Of a stretch of DNA of 55,664 bases, positions 25,193 to 33,802 are shown piece after piece. The translations under genes were made by a program, and so were the position numbers. The DNA is taken from the NCBI GenBank assembly GCA_016933295.1, contig JAFGBG010000221.1, positions 1-55,664 of the forward strand. Direction: 5' to 3'. The notes below the pieces were generated by a model, which saw nothing but the letters and a program-made list of their open reading frames with translations, was not told the origin of the DNA and did not search any database. Positions within the stretch are counted from its first letter, which is position 1; each line of letters starts with the position of its first letter. Source of the DNA: Sedimentisphaerales bacterium (GTDB lineage: Bacteria > Planctomycetota > Phycisphaerae > Sedimentisphaerales > Anaerobacaceae).

Positions 25193-25822
25193 ATGAAAAA
25201 ATTGGCTGTCTTAAACGTTGTTATTTTCGTATTTGCCATGGCGTTAACCTGGCCCGCATCCGGGCAATCTCAGGAACAAAGTGGACAAAAACAAGGGCAG
25301 ATTGAAAATACGCGGCGGGAATGGGAGAATATGTCGGCGGCCGAAAGAGAAAAACTCCGTTCGGCGGCACGTAGCAGTGCTGTTTTCAGAGGCTCGGGCC
25401 TGCAAGAGCAGCTTCAGATTATAGAAGCGATTGAAAAGCAGGTTGCACAGCTTAAAACTGCCGTTGAAAGCTTAATCCAAACAAGGAATTTAATGCAAAA
25501 TGCAACTGAAGACGAACGACCTAAATATAGAAAAAACATAACTGGAGCAACTCAAACACGACAGCAGGCTATTTCTACGATAGAGCAACATCTTGAAAAA
25601 CTAAGGTTTTCAGACCAGCAAAGGAAGTTACCTGATACTCAGGTGGATATAAAGGAATTACAGGAAATTCACAAGTTGGCGGTAAAGGAAAAGGCAACTG
25701 AAACTGCCAAAAAGCTCGAGGCCTTTATTGCGAAGTATCAACAGAAACAATCACAAACGCAAACTATTAGGCCGCTGCCGCCTGAAGACCAAACCGACAG
25801 GGCAAGAGGTTTACGGCAATGA
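25193..25822 (+). CDS. Small exported Gln-rich helical protein, family member 1
   Basis: 209 residues. Signal peptide with likely cleavage after WPASGQ. The mature part is Gln/Glu/Lys-rich and helical. It contains LQIIEAIEKQVAQLKTAVESL, which resembles the AIEAQIAELKK block of the three downstream genes, then LQEIHKLAVKEKATETAKKLEAFI, which matches their ADSATKEKATATAKMVQ block. It lacks their Gly/Arg-rich tail. It is the most divergent member of the cluster and lies 197 bp after trpA. That gap holds only an AT-rich stretch with a weak hairpin. No named family recognised. Confidence 0.72.
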   Translation: MKKLAVLNVVIFVFAMALTWPASGQSQEQSGQKQGQIENTRREWENMSAAEREKLRSAARSSAVFRGSGLQEQLQIIEAIEKQVAQLKTAVESLIQTRNLMQNATEDERPKYRKNITGATQTRQQAISTIEQHLEKLRFSDQQRKLPDTQVDIKELQEIHKLAVKEKATETAKKLEAFIAKYQQKQSQTQTIRPLPPEDQTDRARGLRQ

Positions 25823-25949
25823 TAGTCTAACGTTCAGGGAGCTCGATAAGTCGCAGAAGGTTGATATCAGATATCTTAAATATGTGCAGGTTCTGATGAA
25901 AAATTGATAATAGACACTTCCTGCAGAACCGGAAGGCAGGTGTTAATAG

Positions 25950-25972
25950 CTAATTTTCATAGTGGGAATTAG
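25950..25972 (+). promoter_or_regulatory. Conserved leader hairpin, copy 1
   Basis: CTAATTTTC (25950-25958) and GGGAATTAG (25964-25972) form a 9-bp stem with two G-U pairs and the loop AUAGU. A copy differing by one loop base occurs at the same place before the next paralogue, 37-40 nt from the start codon. This points to an RNA element or a protein site rather than chance. Confidence 0.6.
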
Positions 25973-26012
25973 TCGTGGCAAATTGTTTAACATATTTTTG
26001 GAGGTAAGTATT

Positions 26013-26633
26013 ATGAAAAAGTTTCAAATTTCAGCCATCGCTATTTTGGTCATCCTGGCAGTAACTCTCGGTTTGTATGCTCAGCCTGGAGGTGGTGCGG
26101 GTGCTGGAGCCCGAGGTGGGCAACGCGGCGGTATGGGTATGCGTGGCTTTGGTCGGGCTATGTATTTTTTAAGGGCCGAAACAGCAGAACCTGCAATTGC
26201 AGCTATCGAAGCCCAACTGAAAAAGCTTAAAGAAGTCATAGCAGCTCAGCCCGATTTCGGTGGTTTCCAGGATATGTCCGAAGAAGAAAGGACGAAAATG
26301 AGGGAAGATATGCAGAAAAGAAGCGAAACCATCGGCACAGCGATGACAACCATTGAGAATCAAGTTATGGTTCTGAAAGGCGGGAGAAATCTCCAGATGG
26401 CGCTGCAGGAAGAAACAGATGCGCTTCAGGCGATTGCGGATTCGGCAGAAAAAGAGAAGGCTACAGCAACAGCTAAAATGGTTCAGGAGCTAATCGCCAA
26501 AAAGACAAAAGCTCTCGAAGACAATATGGAAAAACTCGGGATCAGAGGTATGCGAGGCGGCCGTATGGGTGGCGGCGGTTTTGGCGGCCAGAGAGGTGAA
26601 GGTGGCCAGAGACGAGGCGGCGGACAGCAGTAA
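26013..26633 (+). CDS. Small exported Gly/Arg-rich protein, family member 2
   Basis: 206 residues. Signal peptide (cleavage near LYAQ), then a Gly/Arg-rich stretch, a helical core with AIEAQLKKLKEVI, ADSAEKEKATATAKMVQELI and LEDNMEKLGIRG, and an RGG-type tail of Gly, Arg and Gln. The start ATG at 26013 has GGAGG at 26000; a GTG 51 bp upstream lies within the conserved hairpin and is rejected. The helical core is shared with the next gene almost word for word, so the two are recent duplicates. Confidence 0.75.
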   Translation: MKKFQISAIAILVILAVTLGLYAQPGGGAGAGARGGQRGGMGMRGFGRAMYFLRAETAEPAIAAIEAQLKKLKEVIAAQPDFGGFQDMSEEERTKMREDMQKRSETIGTAMTTIENQVMVLKGGRNLQMALQEETDALQAIADSAEKEKATATAKMVQELIAKKTKALEDNMEKLGIRGMRGGRMGGGGFGGQRGEGGQRRGGGQQ

Positions 26634-26680
26634 GCTCCTAAGCAATTACACAGAAGGTTCGGCAGTACCCGGTTTTAAAG

Positions 26681-26718
26681 GAGGCACATATCCATATCGC
26701 AATCGAGATATGTGCCTC
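26681..26718. terminator. Long perfect hairpin between two paralogues
   Basis: GAGGCACATATC (26681-26692) and GATATGTGCCTC (26707-26718) form a perfect 12-bp stem with a 14-base loop. No T run follows on the plus strand, so it is not a standard intrinsic terminator. It could stabilise the mRNA 3' end or be a processing site. Confidence 0.5.
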
Positions 26719-26813
26719 TGAAAGAGTGAAATAACAATCAGATATCATTATTCTGCAATAGAGGGTAAATTTTTTACTATCTCAAAATGTAGATAAAGGG
26801 ATTCTGTTTAAAA

Positions 26814-26836
26814 CTAATTTTCAAAGTGGGAATTAG
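26814..26836 (+). promoter_or_regulatory. Conserved leader hairpin, copy 2
   Basis: CTAATTTTC (26814-26822), loop AAAGU, GGGAATTAG (26828-26836): the same stem as at 25950 with one base different in the loop. It sits 37 nt before the ATG of member 3. Surrounding bases are conserved only near the ribosome site. Confidence 0.6.
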
Positions 26837-26873
26837 TTCTAATGTTGTTCTATGTTTTTGGGAGATCATGATT

Positions 26874-27479
26874 ATGAAGAGGTATTTATTTTCGACCATT
26901 GCCGTATTGACCGTTCTATTACTAACTATGAGTGTGTATGCTCAGGGGCAGACCGGTGGCGGAGAAGGTCGAGGCGGCGGTCGCGGAACCGGAATGCGGG
27001 GAGGCAGAGGCACCCAACAACTGCAGGATGCGATTGCGGCGATTGAAGCCCAGATAGCAGAACTGAAAAAGAGTGTCGAAGCTCAGGCTGCGATGTCTCG
27101 CAGTGGTAGAGGCGGACAAGAGGGGCAAACGCTCTCTGAGGAAGAAAGAGCCAAAATGAGAGAACAAAGGACGCAATTGCGAGAGCAGCAGCAAGCAGCC
27201 GCTGCAGTGATAGAACAGCAGGTTTTGATACTCAAAGGCAATCAAGTCCAGGTCGAACACCAGGCAGAAATTGAAGAGCTTCAGGCGATTGCGGATTCTG
27301 CGACTAAAGAAAAAGCAACAGCAACGGCTAAAATGGTTCAGGATATTATTGCCAAGCGAACTAAAACGTTTGAGGATATGGTAGAAAAACTTGGAATCCG
27401 GCTCAGACGAGGCCGTGGTCAAGGCGGAGGTGGCGGTGGACAAAGACAAGGCGGCCAAAGACGTAGCGGGCAACAATAG
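26874..27479 (+). CDS. Small exported Gly/Arg-rich protein, family member 3
   Basis: 201 residues. Signal peptide with likely cleavage after SVYAQ, then GGEGRGGGRG, the helical core AIAAIEAQIAELKKSVEAQ and ADSATKEKATATAKMVQDII, and a C-terminal RGRGQGGGGGGQRQGG tail. A GGGAG site precedes ATG 26874; ATG 26868 two codons earlier is possible. The tail resembles RNA- or polyanion-binding RGG regions, but an exported protein would bind something in the envelope. Function unknown. Confidence 0.75.
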   Translation: MKRYLFSTIAVLTVLLLTMSVYAQGQTGGGEGRGGGRGTGMRGGRGTQQLQDAIAAIEAQIAELKKSVEAQAAMSRSGRGGQEGQTLSEEERAKMREQRTQLREQQQAAAAVIEQQVLILKGNQVQVEHQAEIEELQAIADSATKEKATATAKMVQDIIAKRTKTFEDMVEKLGIRLRRGRGQGGGGGGQRQGGQRRSGQQ

Positions 27480-27708
27480 TTTAATGAATATTGGAAAGAA
27501 GACCGACAGAAGCGGCAAAAAATCATATTAACGCCGAAGAAGTTAGATATTTGCTTTTAATAACGCTTATATCGAAAATTTAACGTATATCGAAGATTTT
27601 CCTGCAATAAATGTGGTTTTATGGGCGTTTTTAATGAAACAGGAGTTGATTTCTACAGTGGAAGTCAGCAGGAATTGTATTTAACAGTATGTTTTGGAGG
27701 TCAATATT

Positions 27709-28314
27709 ATGAAGAGGTATATATTTGGAACCGTCGCTGTGCTGGTGGCTTTGACCTTGGTTTGGTCGGCATTCGGTCAGCCTGCAGGTGGAGGTGGTGG
27801 ATTTGGTCAGGGAGGCGGCCAAGGCAGGGGCGGATTCGGGCAGATGCAGGGGATGCGCGGAATGGGGCGAGCCAGGCAGCGTCCGAGCCGTGAGGAACGA
27901 CTTGCCGCAATTAAAACCCTTGAAACTCAGATTGCCGCACTCAAGAAGGAAATTGAAAAAGCACCTGCTACAGACCCGAATGTTGCCAATTTAGAAGGCG
28001 ATGCGCGAACCACGTTTATGGCACAGTACACTGAAGAAAGTAACGCTGTTAATGCTATTCAACAAACACTGGCCACTATAACTGGTCGCGGTGCCCGAGG
28101 TGGTAGGAGTGCCTTTGGAATGTTTGGAGGCGGAGCTGATACCCTTTCGGAGCTTCGTGTTCTTGCAAATAAGGAGAAGGCTACTAAAACTGTAGCTCGA
28201 CTCGATGAGCTTATTCAGGAAGAGCAGACAAGAGCTAACAGACGAGGACAAATGGGCGATCGGCAAGGCGGCCAGGGTCAAAGACAACGCGGCCAAAGAA
28301 ACCAGCAGCAATAA
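27709..28314 (+). CDS. Small exported Gly/Arg-rich protein, family member 4
   Basis: 201 residues. Signal peptide ending near SAFGQ, a Gly-rich stretch (GGGGGFGQGGGQGRGGFGQ), the helical core LAAIKTLETQIAALKKEIEK and LRVLANKEKATKTVARLDEL, and the tail GQGQRQRGQRNQQQ. A strong GGAGG site precedes ATG 27709. It lacks the leader hairpin of members 2 and 3 but has a near-identical ribosome-site region. A good intrinsic terminator follows at 28365. Confidence 0.75.
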   Translation: MKRYIFGTVAVLVALTLVWSAFGQPAGGGGGFGQGGGQGRGGFGQMQGMRGMGRARQRPSREERLAAIKTLETQIAALKKEIEKAPATDPNVANLEGDARTTFMAQYTEESNAVNAIQQTLATITGRGARGGRSAFGMFGGGADTLSELRVLANKEKATKTVARLDELIQEEQTRANRRGQMGDRQGGQGQRQRGQRNQQQ

Positions 28315-28364
28315 ACGATTTAAGTTCATTTAAAACTCTCAATAAAAACATATATAGTAGGCAG

Positions 28365-28432
28365 AGGCTCTCCTTGCTAATGTGTCTTTCTTGAAAGATG
28401 CATTAGCAGGGCGGAGCCTTTTGTCTTTTTTG
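28365..28432 (+). terminator. Terminator after the small-protein cluster
   Basis: A long stem with three paired blocks: AGGCTC/GAGCCT (28365 and 28414), TGCTAATG/CATTAGCA (28375 and 28401) and TCTTTC/GAAAGA (28385 and 28393). It is followed by TTTTGTCTTTTTT. The T run marks it as an intrinsic terminator for the plus strand. The rest of the gap to 28669 holds no gene or further structure that I can support. Confidence 0.85.
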
Positions 28433-28669
28433 GCATCATTGTTTTTTCAATCGATAATAAATTGATATATTTGACAATGAAGTGTAAGGGCTGTAAAGTA
28501 CGAGAAGATCCGGTAAATATCTGGTTCGGGATTTTTTTATATAACAAATATTTTTTCCGTTGAGTGGCTGATGCATTGATTACAAGGGATATTGAATTGA
28601 CGTTGTTGATGTTTGACTTGGTCATAATTGTTTAAATCGGTGTGATTCGGAACTGTTAGGAGATATACA

Positions 28670-30207
28670 ATGAAGAAGGTAGTTAACTGGATATGTATGG
28701 CTCTTATATTTATTCTTTTGGGTTGTCATTCGCATCAATCAGTCCGGGCGGAGAAGGCAGGCTCGAAATATACTCCCGATTGGGAATCTCTTAAGAATCA
28801 CGAACCGGCGCCGGAATGGTTTCGTGACGCCAAATTTGGAATATATTTTCATTGGGGCGTTTATTCGGTGCCTGCTTTTGGCAGTGAGTGGTATCCTCGT
28901 AATATGTACAACAAAAGCGGCCAGGCCAGGCGCCCGGGTCCGAGCAGTGAATGCCGGCACCACACCGAGACGTGGGGGGATCCGGGTGAGTTTGGTTATC
29001 CCGATTTTGTGCCGATGTTTAAAGCCGAGAAGTTCGACGCCGACCAATGGGCCGAGCTTTTCGTTAAAGCCGGTGCCAAATTTGCCGGACCTGTCGCCGA
29101 GCATCACGATGGTTATGCGATGTGGGATAGTGAACTGACTACATGGAATGCGGCTGATACCGGGCCAAAGCGTGATATAACGGGTGAGTTAGCCGAGGCG
29201 ATTAAGAGCCGTGGCATGAAGTTCGTCACAACTTTTCATCATGCCAGAAATAATCTGTGGCAGAAAAAAACAGAAGCGGCGACCTTGAATGGACAGGCCA
29301 CTATCAGTTTGTTCAAAGAGATTTTCCGGCTTTGCTTGAAGATACTGAGAATGCAATTCTTTACGGTTATATGCCGCGGGAAAAGTTCCTGGATATATGG
29401 AAAGGGAAACTGATTGAAGTGATTGACAAATATCAGCCGGATCTGATGTGGTTTGACGCCTGGCTGGATGAGATACCTGACCGGACCAAAATGGAATATC
29501 TTGCGCACTACTTCAACCGGGCCGACGAGTGGGGCAGGGAAGTTGTAGTGACTTATAAAGGGGAAGATCTGCCTCGCGAGGTCGCTATGGAGGATTATGA
29601 AAAGGGCCGCGCCGACAGTCTGACGGATTTTGTCTGGTTGACTGATGATACAATCAGTAAAGGGAGCTGGTGTTATACCGGTGACCTGGAGATTAAAAGT
29701 ACGGCCGAAGTGCTTCGGACCTTTATCGATATTGTAAGTAAGAATGGCCAGTTACTGCTCAACATTTCGCCGAAGGCGGACGGAACTATTCCGGAGAATC
29801 AGAAAGAGGTGCTGCTTGAAATGGGACAATGGCTCTCGAAGTACGGCGAATCTATTTACGGCACTCGTCCTTTTGTTCAGTATGGGGAAGGCCCGACCCA
29901 AATGCAGAAGGGCGGAGGTTTCGCCAGAATGAAGGGTGTCTATGGTTCGGAAGATATTCGATATACGCGCAAGGGAAATACTGTATATGCAATTATTCTT
30001 GGCTGGCCCGGCGAAAATAGAAATATCACGATGAAAGTGTTTGGGCCGGACGGGAATGCTCAGGACATAAAGGTAACCGAAGTGTCGATGCTTGGTTCGA
30101 ATGAGAAAATTAGATGGGAACAGGGAGAGTCGGGCCTTATGGTTACGACACCGAGTCGCGAAGTGGATGAACTTGCCGTTGTTTTCAAACTTGGTACTTC
30201 CGGCTAA
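28670..30207 (+). pseudogene. GH29 alpha-L-fucosidase lipoprotein, broken by a -1 frameshift
   Basis: Hydrolyses alpha-L-fucosides. A lipoprotein signal ends in LLGC (Cys19), so it is an exported, anchored enzyme. The first part (28670 to about 29270) has the GH29 start WFRDAKFGIYFHWGVYSVPA and EHHDGYAMWDS. The second frame continues with the nucleophile-bearing LMWFDAW, NGQLLLNISPKADG and a C-terminal beta domain. The two frames join at an A7 run (29264-29270): one more A would give WQKKNRSGD and one protein of about 513 residues. This may be a homopolymer sequencing error, a real mutation, or slippage during expression. Without repair the first frame ends at 29413. Confidence 0.85.
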
Positions 30208-30279
30208 TCGAACAAGATATCAATAGTCTCAACTTTTATTAATGACAACTTTTAAACCTGCGGAGGTTCTTTTGTCGGT

Positions 30280-33069
30280 TTAGATTCCCGTTTGAAAAAG
30301 TCTTTGAATTTCATCGTCGGATAGAACTCTGCTATAAATTCTGACCTGATCGATGATTCCGTAAAAATATTGAATATCTCTTTTATGATTTTTCCCTATG
30401 TATGTTATCCAGTCACCTACATTGTATTCTATCGATGCTTGAGCAAGAAATTCTCCATCCATATAAACATCGGCGCTGCTTCTATTTTCATAGACGGCAC
30501 AGACAAAATGCCAATTGCCGTCTGTGACATCTACGTCAATAAGAACGTTGTTCCACCGGTAATTGCCTATGCTGCCACCGACCATTAATTTATTTTCTTT
30601 AACACCCAAATAGCATCCTCTGTCGTTTTCATAATTACCGGTATCCAAAATTTGCCCGATGCCATCCATTTCTGTTTTTATCCACGCACATCTTGTGTGG
30701 TTAATTGGAATTCTGCCGGAAACGGAGCTGATATCAATATAGTCATAATATCCGTCGAAAGAATAAGCGCTATTTATATTATCGTGCTTATCACTTGTTA
30801 ATTCGGCACCGTATATGTCTCCATGATGGTTGTTTCCGCTTTCATCATCAGCGTTACCGTTGAATGGAAAATAAGCTACCAATCCGTTATCTAAAGTAGA
30901 TAATTCGTTTTGGGCAAACGACCAGCGAAGAATATTGTGTATCTCGGTTATATGCCATGTGGAAGCAGTAAAACCAACGAATGCGGTCCCATCCGTGAGA
31001 GATAAGGTGTTCTCCAGGTCGATGGCAATAGTCATCGCTGGTTCCTGTAAATTATCTATAAAAATGCTGAGTTCGCCGCATGTATAAACGATCTTTGCTG
31101 TGTGAGTATAACCATCGGAGATAAAGGGGATAGAATCGGATGATCCAAAAGAATATTCATGTCCCGGGCTGTTTTGCTCTGTTCCCCGAGTCTGTATACT
31201 AATATGGTTCGAATTCTCGTACGACCAGGTGCGTTGAGTATCGAACTCGATCGCGATAGAATTAGGGATATCGTAACCTAAGTAATAAGCGGGAGTACCA
31301 AGAGCCACCAAACCTGAATTCTGAATGACGAATGCGAATCCCTCCGCTCCATCCTGGCCAATCTGGAAATCGAACGCCGTTTCAAAACCTTCCTGAATAT
31401 AAACTGGTAGAGGATACCAGGCACCTCCTGCTATTGAAGGTTGGGCTTGAGTCAATCGCAGACATTCATCTTCCAGTGTGGCGTTTCCACGAAACACAAG
31501 GGAAGTTGGATCACCGAATGAGGTGAAATCAAATACTTTCACGCACGTGGAATCACAATTTTCTGGACCTCCTGTGATACCCATATCATTTTTCGTCTCT
31601 CCTTTGCCCGGGGGTAAACAGGCATCGTTCATGCTAACAGCGGGATTGCCCGAGTCAATGCATGGTGAGTTGTCCTGGATTTCATAAGTATATAAATCAA
31701 GAAGAGGATCAGCGACTATATTACCTGTGCCGGAGCGAACCTGCTGAAGACAGGAGTAACTAACGTTCGGGGCAGAATCCGATCGAATTCCATCAGGACT
31801 GTTCTGCCAGATGACAGATGAATCTATGTTAACAATATTATCGTCTTCTAAATAAATACCGGCACCAGTTTCCTCAGAGATGGAGCTGTTCAGAGTGAAG
31901 GTACAGTTTTTAATTGTTCCGTCGCCCTTAGATGTAAAATACATGGCGCCACCGTTATAAAAGGCACTATTGCCTGTAAATAGCGTTCCCAGCAGAGTTA
32001 CTTTGGAATTATCTGTTATTGCTATACCACCCCCGTTTCTTTGCGATGTATTTCCATGAAATGCACATCGAATGAGTCTGCCGGTGGCATTTTCCGTAAA
32101 ATAGACACCACCGCCTTCGCAGGGCTGACCTGGGTCATAAACATGGTTGTTACGGAATTCACACTGTCGGAGAATACTTTGACTATCTCCACAAGCATAT
32201 ATACTTCCGCCAAGGTATCTTGCTGTATTCTGGACGAACAAACAATCTGCCGCGGTTAAAATCCCGCAGCTTTCACAAACCAGGCCGCCGCCCTTGCCGC
32301 CTTTATTAGGCGTGAGGGGATCGCCCGGACAGTTGTTCAGTATCATATAAGTGCCATTCATGTTGATTGAGGAATAAATATCCACGAATATACCACCACC
32401 GGAGTCGGAAGCCGTGTTCTCATCGATAATAGTGTTTTCCATATCCACATTACTCATAGGAGCACAGAAAACTCCCCCACCTTGACCATAAACTGAATTT
32501 TGTCGAATTACACAGTTGGAGATTCTAACTTTGAAGTATGTGTCGTAAGTTCCGCCGCAGTATATCCCTCCGCCGCAGCCGTCATACGTTTCGTTGCCCG
32601 GACAAATATTGTTTTCTATTGTGCAGTTCTGAATAGTCACCGGATTTGTCTCGTCCGGTCCTGCAAAGACACAAATTCCCCCACCATCCATATTATTCAT
32701 ACCTTCCGAGCCTGAGCCGTCTGTAATTCTAAGATTTTGCAAGCTTACGCCGCCGGTTCCAATCAGTACAACGGTATGTTCACCGTCACCTTTAAAATGC
32801 GTTGTGTCCTGAGAATCGCCTGTGAGTGTGATTGAATTTAATATTTGCAGCGGAAAGCTCTCGCCCGTAGCTGTTGAATAGGTTCCCGGTGCGATATGGA
32901 TGATGTCACCATTGTTTACGGCGTCGATTGCCGCGGTGATTGTTGAATAATGGTCGGGCACCCTGTATTCGGCGGCATAGCCACTTGCACAGACAGACAA
33001 AATAATCAACAATATAATAGAATCATTTGACGGTGTGCTTGTTTTTGGTGGACTTTTGTATTGATTCAT
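30280..33069 (-). CDS. Secreted beta-helix / L-type lectin-like / LamG protein
   Basis: 929 residues with a signal peptide (hydrophobic 18-34). Residues about 35-480 form a right-handed parallel beta-helix, starting YRVPDHYSTITAAIDAVNNG and repeating short GGGI/GGGV-N turns. Residues about 505-715 look like an L-type lectin (FDFTSFGDPTSLVFRGNA, AEGFAFVIQN, IAIEFDTQ). Residues about 720-929 are a LamG/concanavalin-like domain (LVAYFPFNGNADDESGNNHHG to IDQVRIYSRVLSDDEIQ). It probably binds or degrades a polysaccharide at the cell surface. Convergent with the fucosidase, so a glycan-related context is plausible. No catalytic residues are obvious. Confidence 0.85.
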   Translation of the reverse strand: MNQYKSPPKTSTPSNDSIILLIILSVCASGYAAEYRVPDHYSTITAAIDAVNNGDIIHIAPGTYSTATGESFPLQILNSITLTGDSQDTTHFKGDGEHTVVLIGTGGVSLQNLRITDGSGSEGMNNMDGGGICVFAGPDETNPVTIQNCTIENNICPGNETYDGCGGGIYCGGTYDTYFKVRISNCVIRQNSVYGQGGGVFCAPMSNVDMENTIIDENTASDSGGGIFVDIYSSINMNGTYMILNNCPGDPLTPNKGGKGGGLVCESCGILTAADCLFVQNTARYLGGSIYACGDSQSILRQCEFRNNHVYDPGQPCEGGGVYFTENATGRLIRCAFHGNTSQRNGGGIAITDNSKVTLLGTLFTGNSAFYNGGAMYFTSKGDGTIKNCTFTLNSSISEETGAGIYLEDDNIVNIDSSVIWQNSPDGIRSDSAPNVSYSCLQQVRSGTGNIVADPLLDLYTYEIQDNSPCIDSGNPAVSMNDACLPPGKGETKNDMGITGGPENCDSTCVKVFDFTSFGDPTSLVFRGNATLEDECLRLTQAQPSIAGGAWYPLPVYIQEGFETAFDFQIGQDGAEGFAFVIQNSGLVALGTPAYYLGYDIPNSIAIEFDTQRTWSYENSNHISIQTRGTEQNSPGHEYSFGSSDSIPFISDGYTHTAKIVYTCGELSIFIDNLQEPAMTIAIDLENTLSLTDGTAFVGFTASTWHITEIHNILRWSFAQNELSTLDNGLVAYFPFNGNADDESGNNHHGDIYGAELTSDKHDNINSAYSFDGYYDYIDISSVSGRIPINHTRCAWIKTEMDGIGQILDTGNYENDRGCYLGVKENKLMVGGSIGNYRWNNVLIDVDVTDGNWHFVCAVYENRSSADVYMDGEFLAQASIEYNVGDWITYIGKNHKRDIQYFYGIIDQVRIYSRVLSDDEIQRLFQTGI

Positions 33070-33802
33070 GTTTTACCTCCACTGCTCGCTGAATTATTGT
33101 ATGATATATTTTTCTCTTAGGCCGGCTGTAATGCGAATTATCATGCAGGCTTCAGGACGAAAAGACCGACGTTCCATACTTACGTTTTTTGTGAAAGATC
33201 CCTGGATGCTTTATTATATAATAATACCAGAATCATCTCTCGAATGCAACAATTATCGATAAGATCCTAAGCAGTCACATATCAAATTCGGATTGCCTAT
33301 GAATAAATCAAAAATCTATCTTAAAGCTTATGAAAAACTGTGTTATCAATGCTAATATCAGGAAAAATTAGAGATTAAGAAATAACCTACTAAATAGATT
33401 TGCTATAAATCATGGTTATTCCGTGGAAGTCTCTGGTTACTCAAAAGATATCATCTGAATCAATGTCTCGATTATGAATTTGCAAAATCTAAAAATGTCT
33501 GATGCAAAAGCCTAAGACGGTTTTTTCTTCAAGAACATCATTTGAATAATTAAATTGCCTGTATATTTTCGGCAGATTCCTCTGACCGGCAAATGTTCAA
33601 ATTTGTCTGAAAATGAGTGCTGTTATAGATGTTTTCGTTCATGGTATTTTCTACATACTACATTTCTTGTGGTCATATCCCTTTTATATACATATACTTA
33701 TGTGCAGTAATAGTTTTTGTCAAAAATTTAGAAAAATGTTGATTTATTTAAACGGATGTTTTAAACTAATGTATAAAACATGTGTTTGCGAAATGTGGAA
33801 TA
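33070..33802. other. Gene-free AT-rich region upstream of the efflux regulator
   Basis: About 730 bp between divergent transcription units. Short open frames exist but have no ribosome site or recognisable product. I see no tRNA, no repeat of the families found elsewhere and no strong terminator. The only structure I would defend is the palindrome at 33756-33781. Confidence 0.6.
33756..33781. promoter_or_regulatory. Candidate TetR operator
   Basis: ATGTTTTA (33756-33763) and TAAAACAT (33774-33781) form a perfect inverted repeat with a 10-bp centre, 21 bp before the TetR-family start. It overlaps a possible weak promoter (TTGATT, 17 bp, TAAACT). Position and symmetry fit autoregulation. Confidence 0.5.

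Noticed and set aside
25962-26012. GTG start for family member 2
   Set aside because: It falls within the conserved leader hairpin and would place non-conserved residues before the signal peptide; ATG 26013 has GGAGG.
29257-29275. Programmed -1 frameshift in the fucosidase
   Set aside because: The A7 run allows slippage, but the frame phase does not fit the usual two-codon slippery heptamer and I see no clear downstream stimulatory structure; a missing base is simpler.
33068-33802. Small open frames in the 730-bp gap
   Set aside because: No ribosome sites, no signal or domain pattern, and AT-rich composition explains them.
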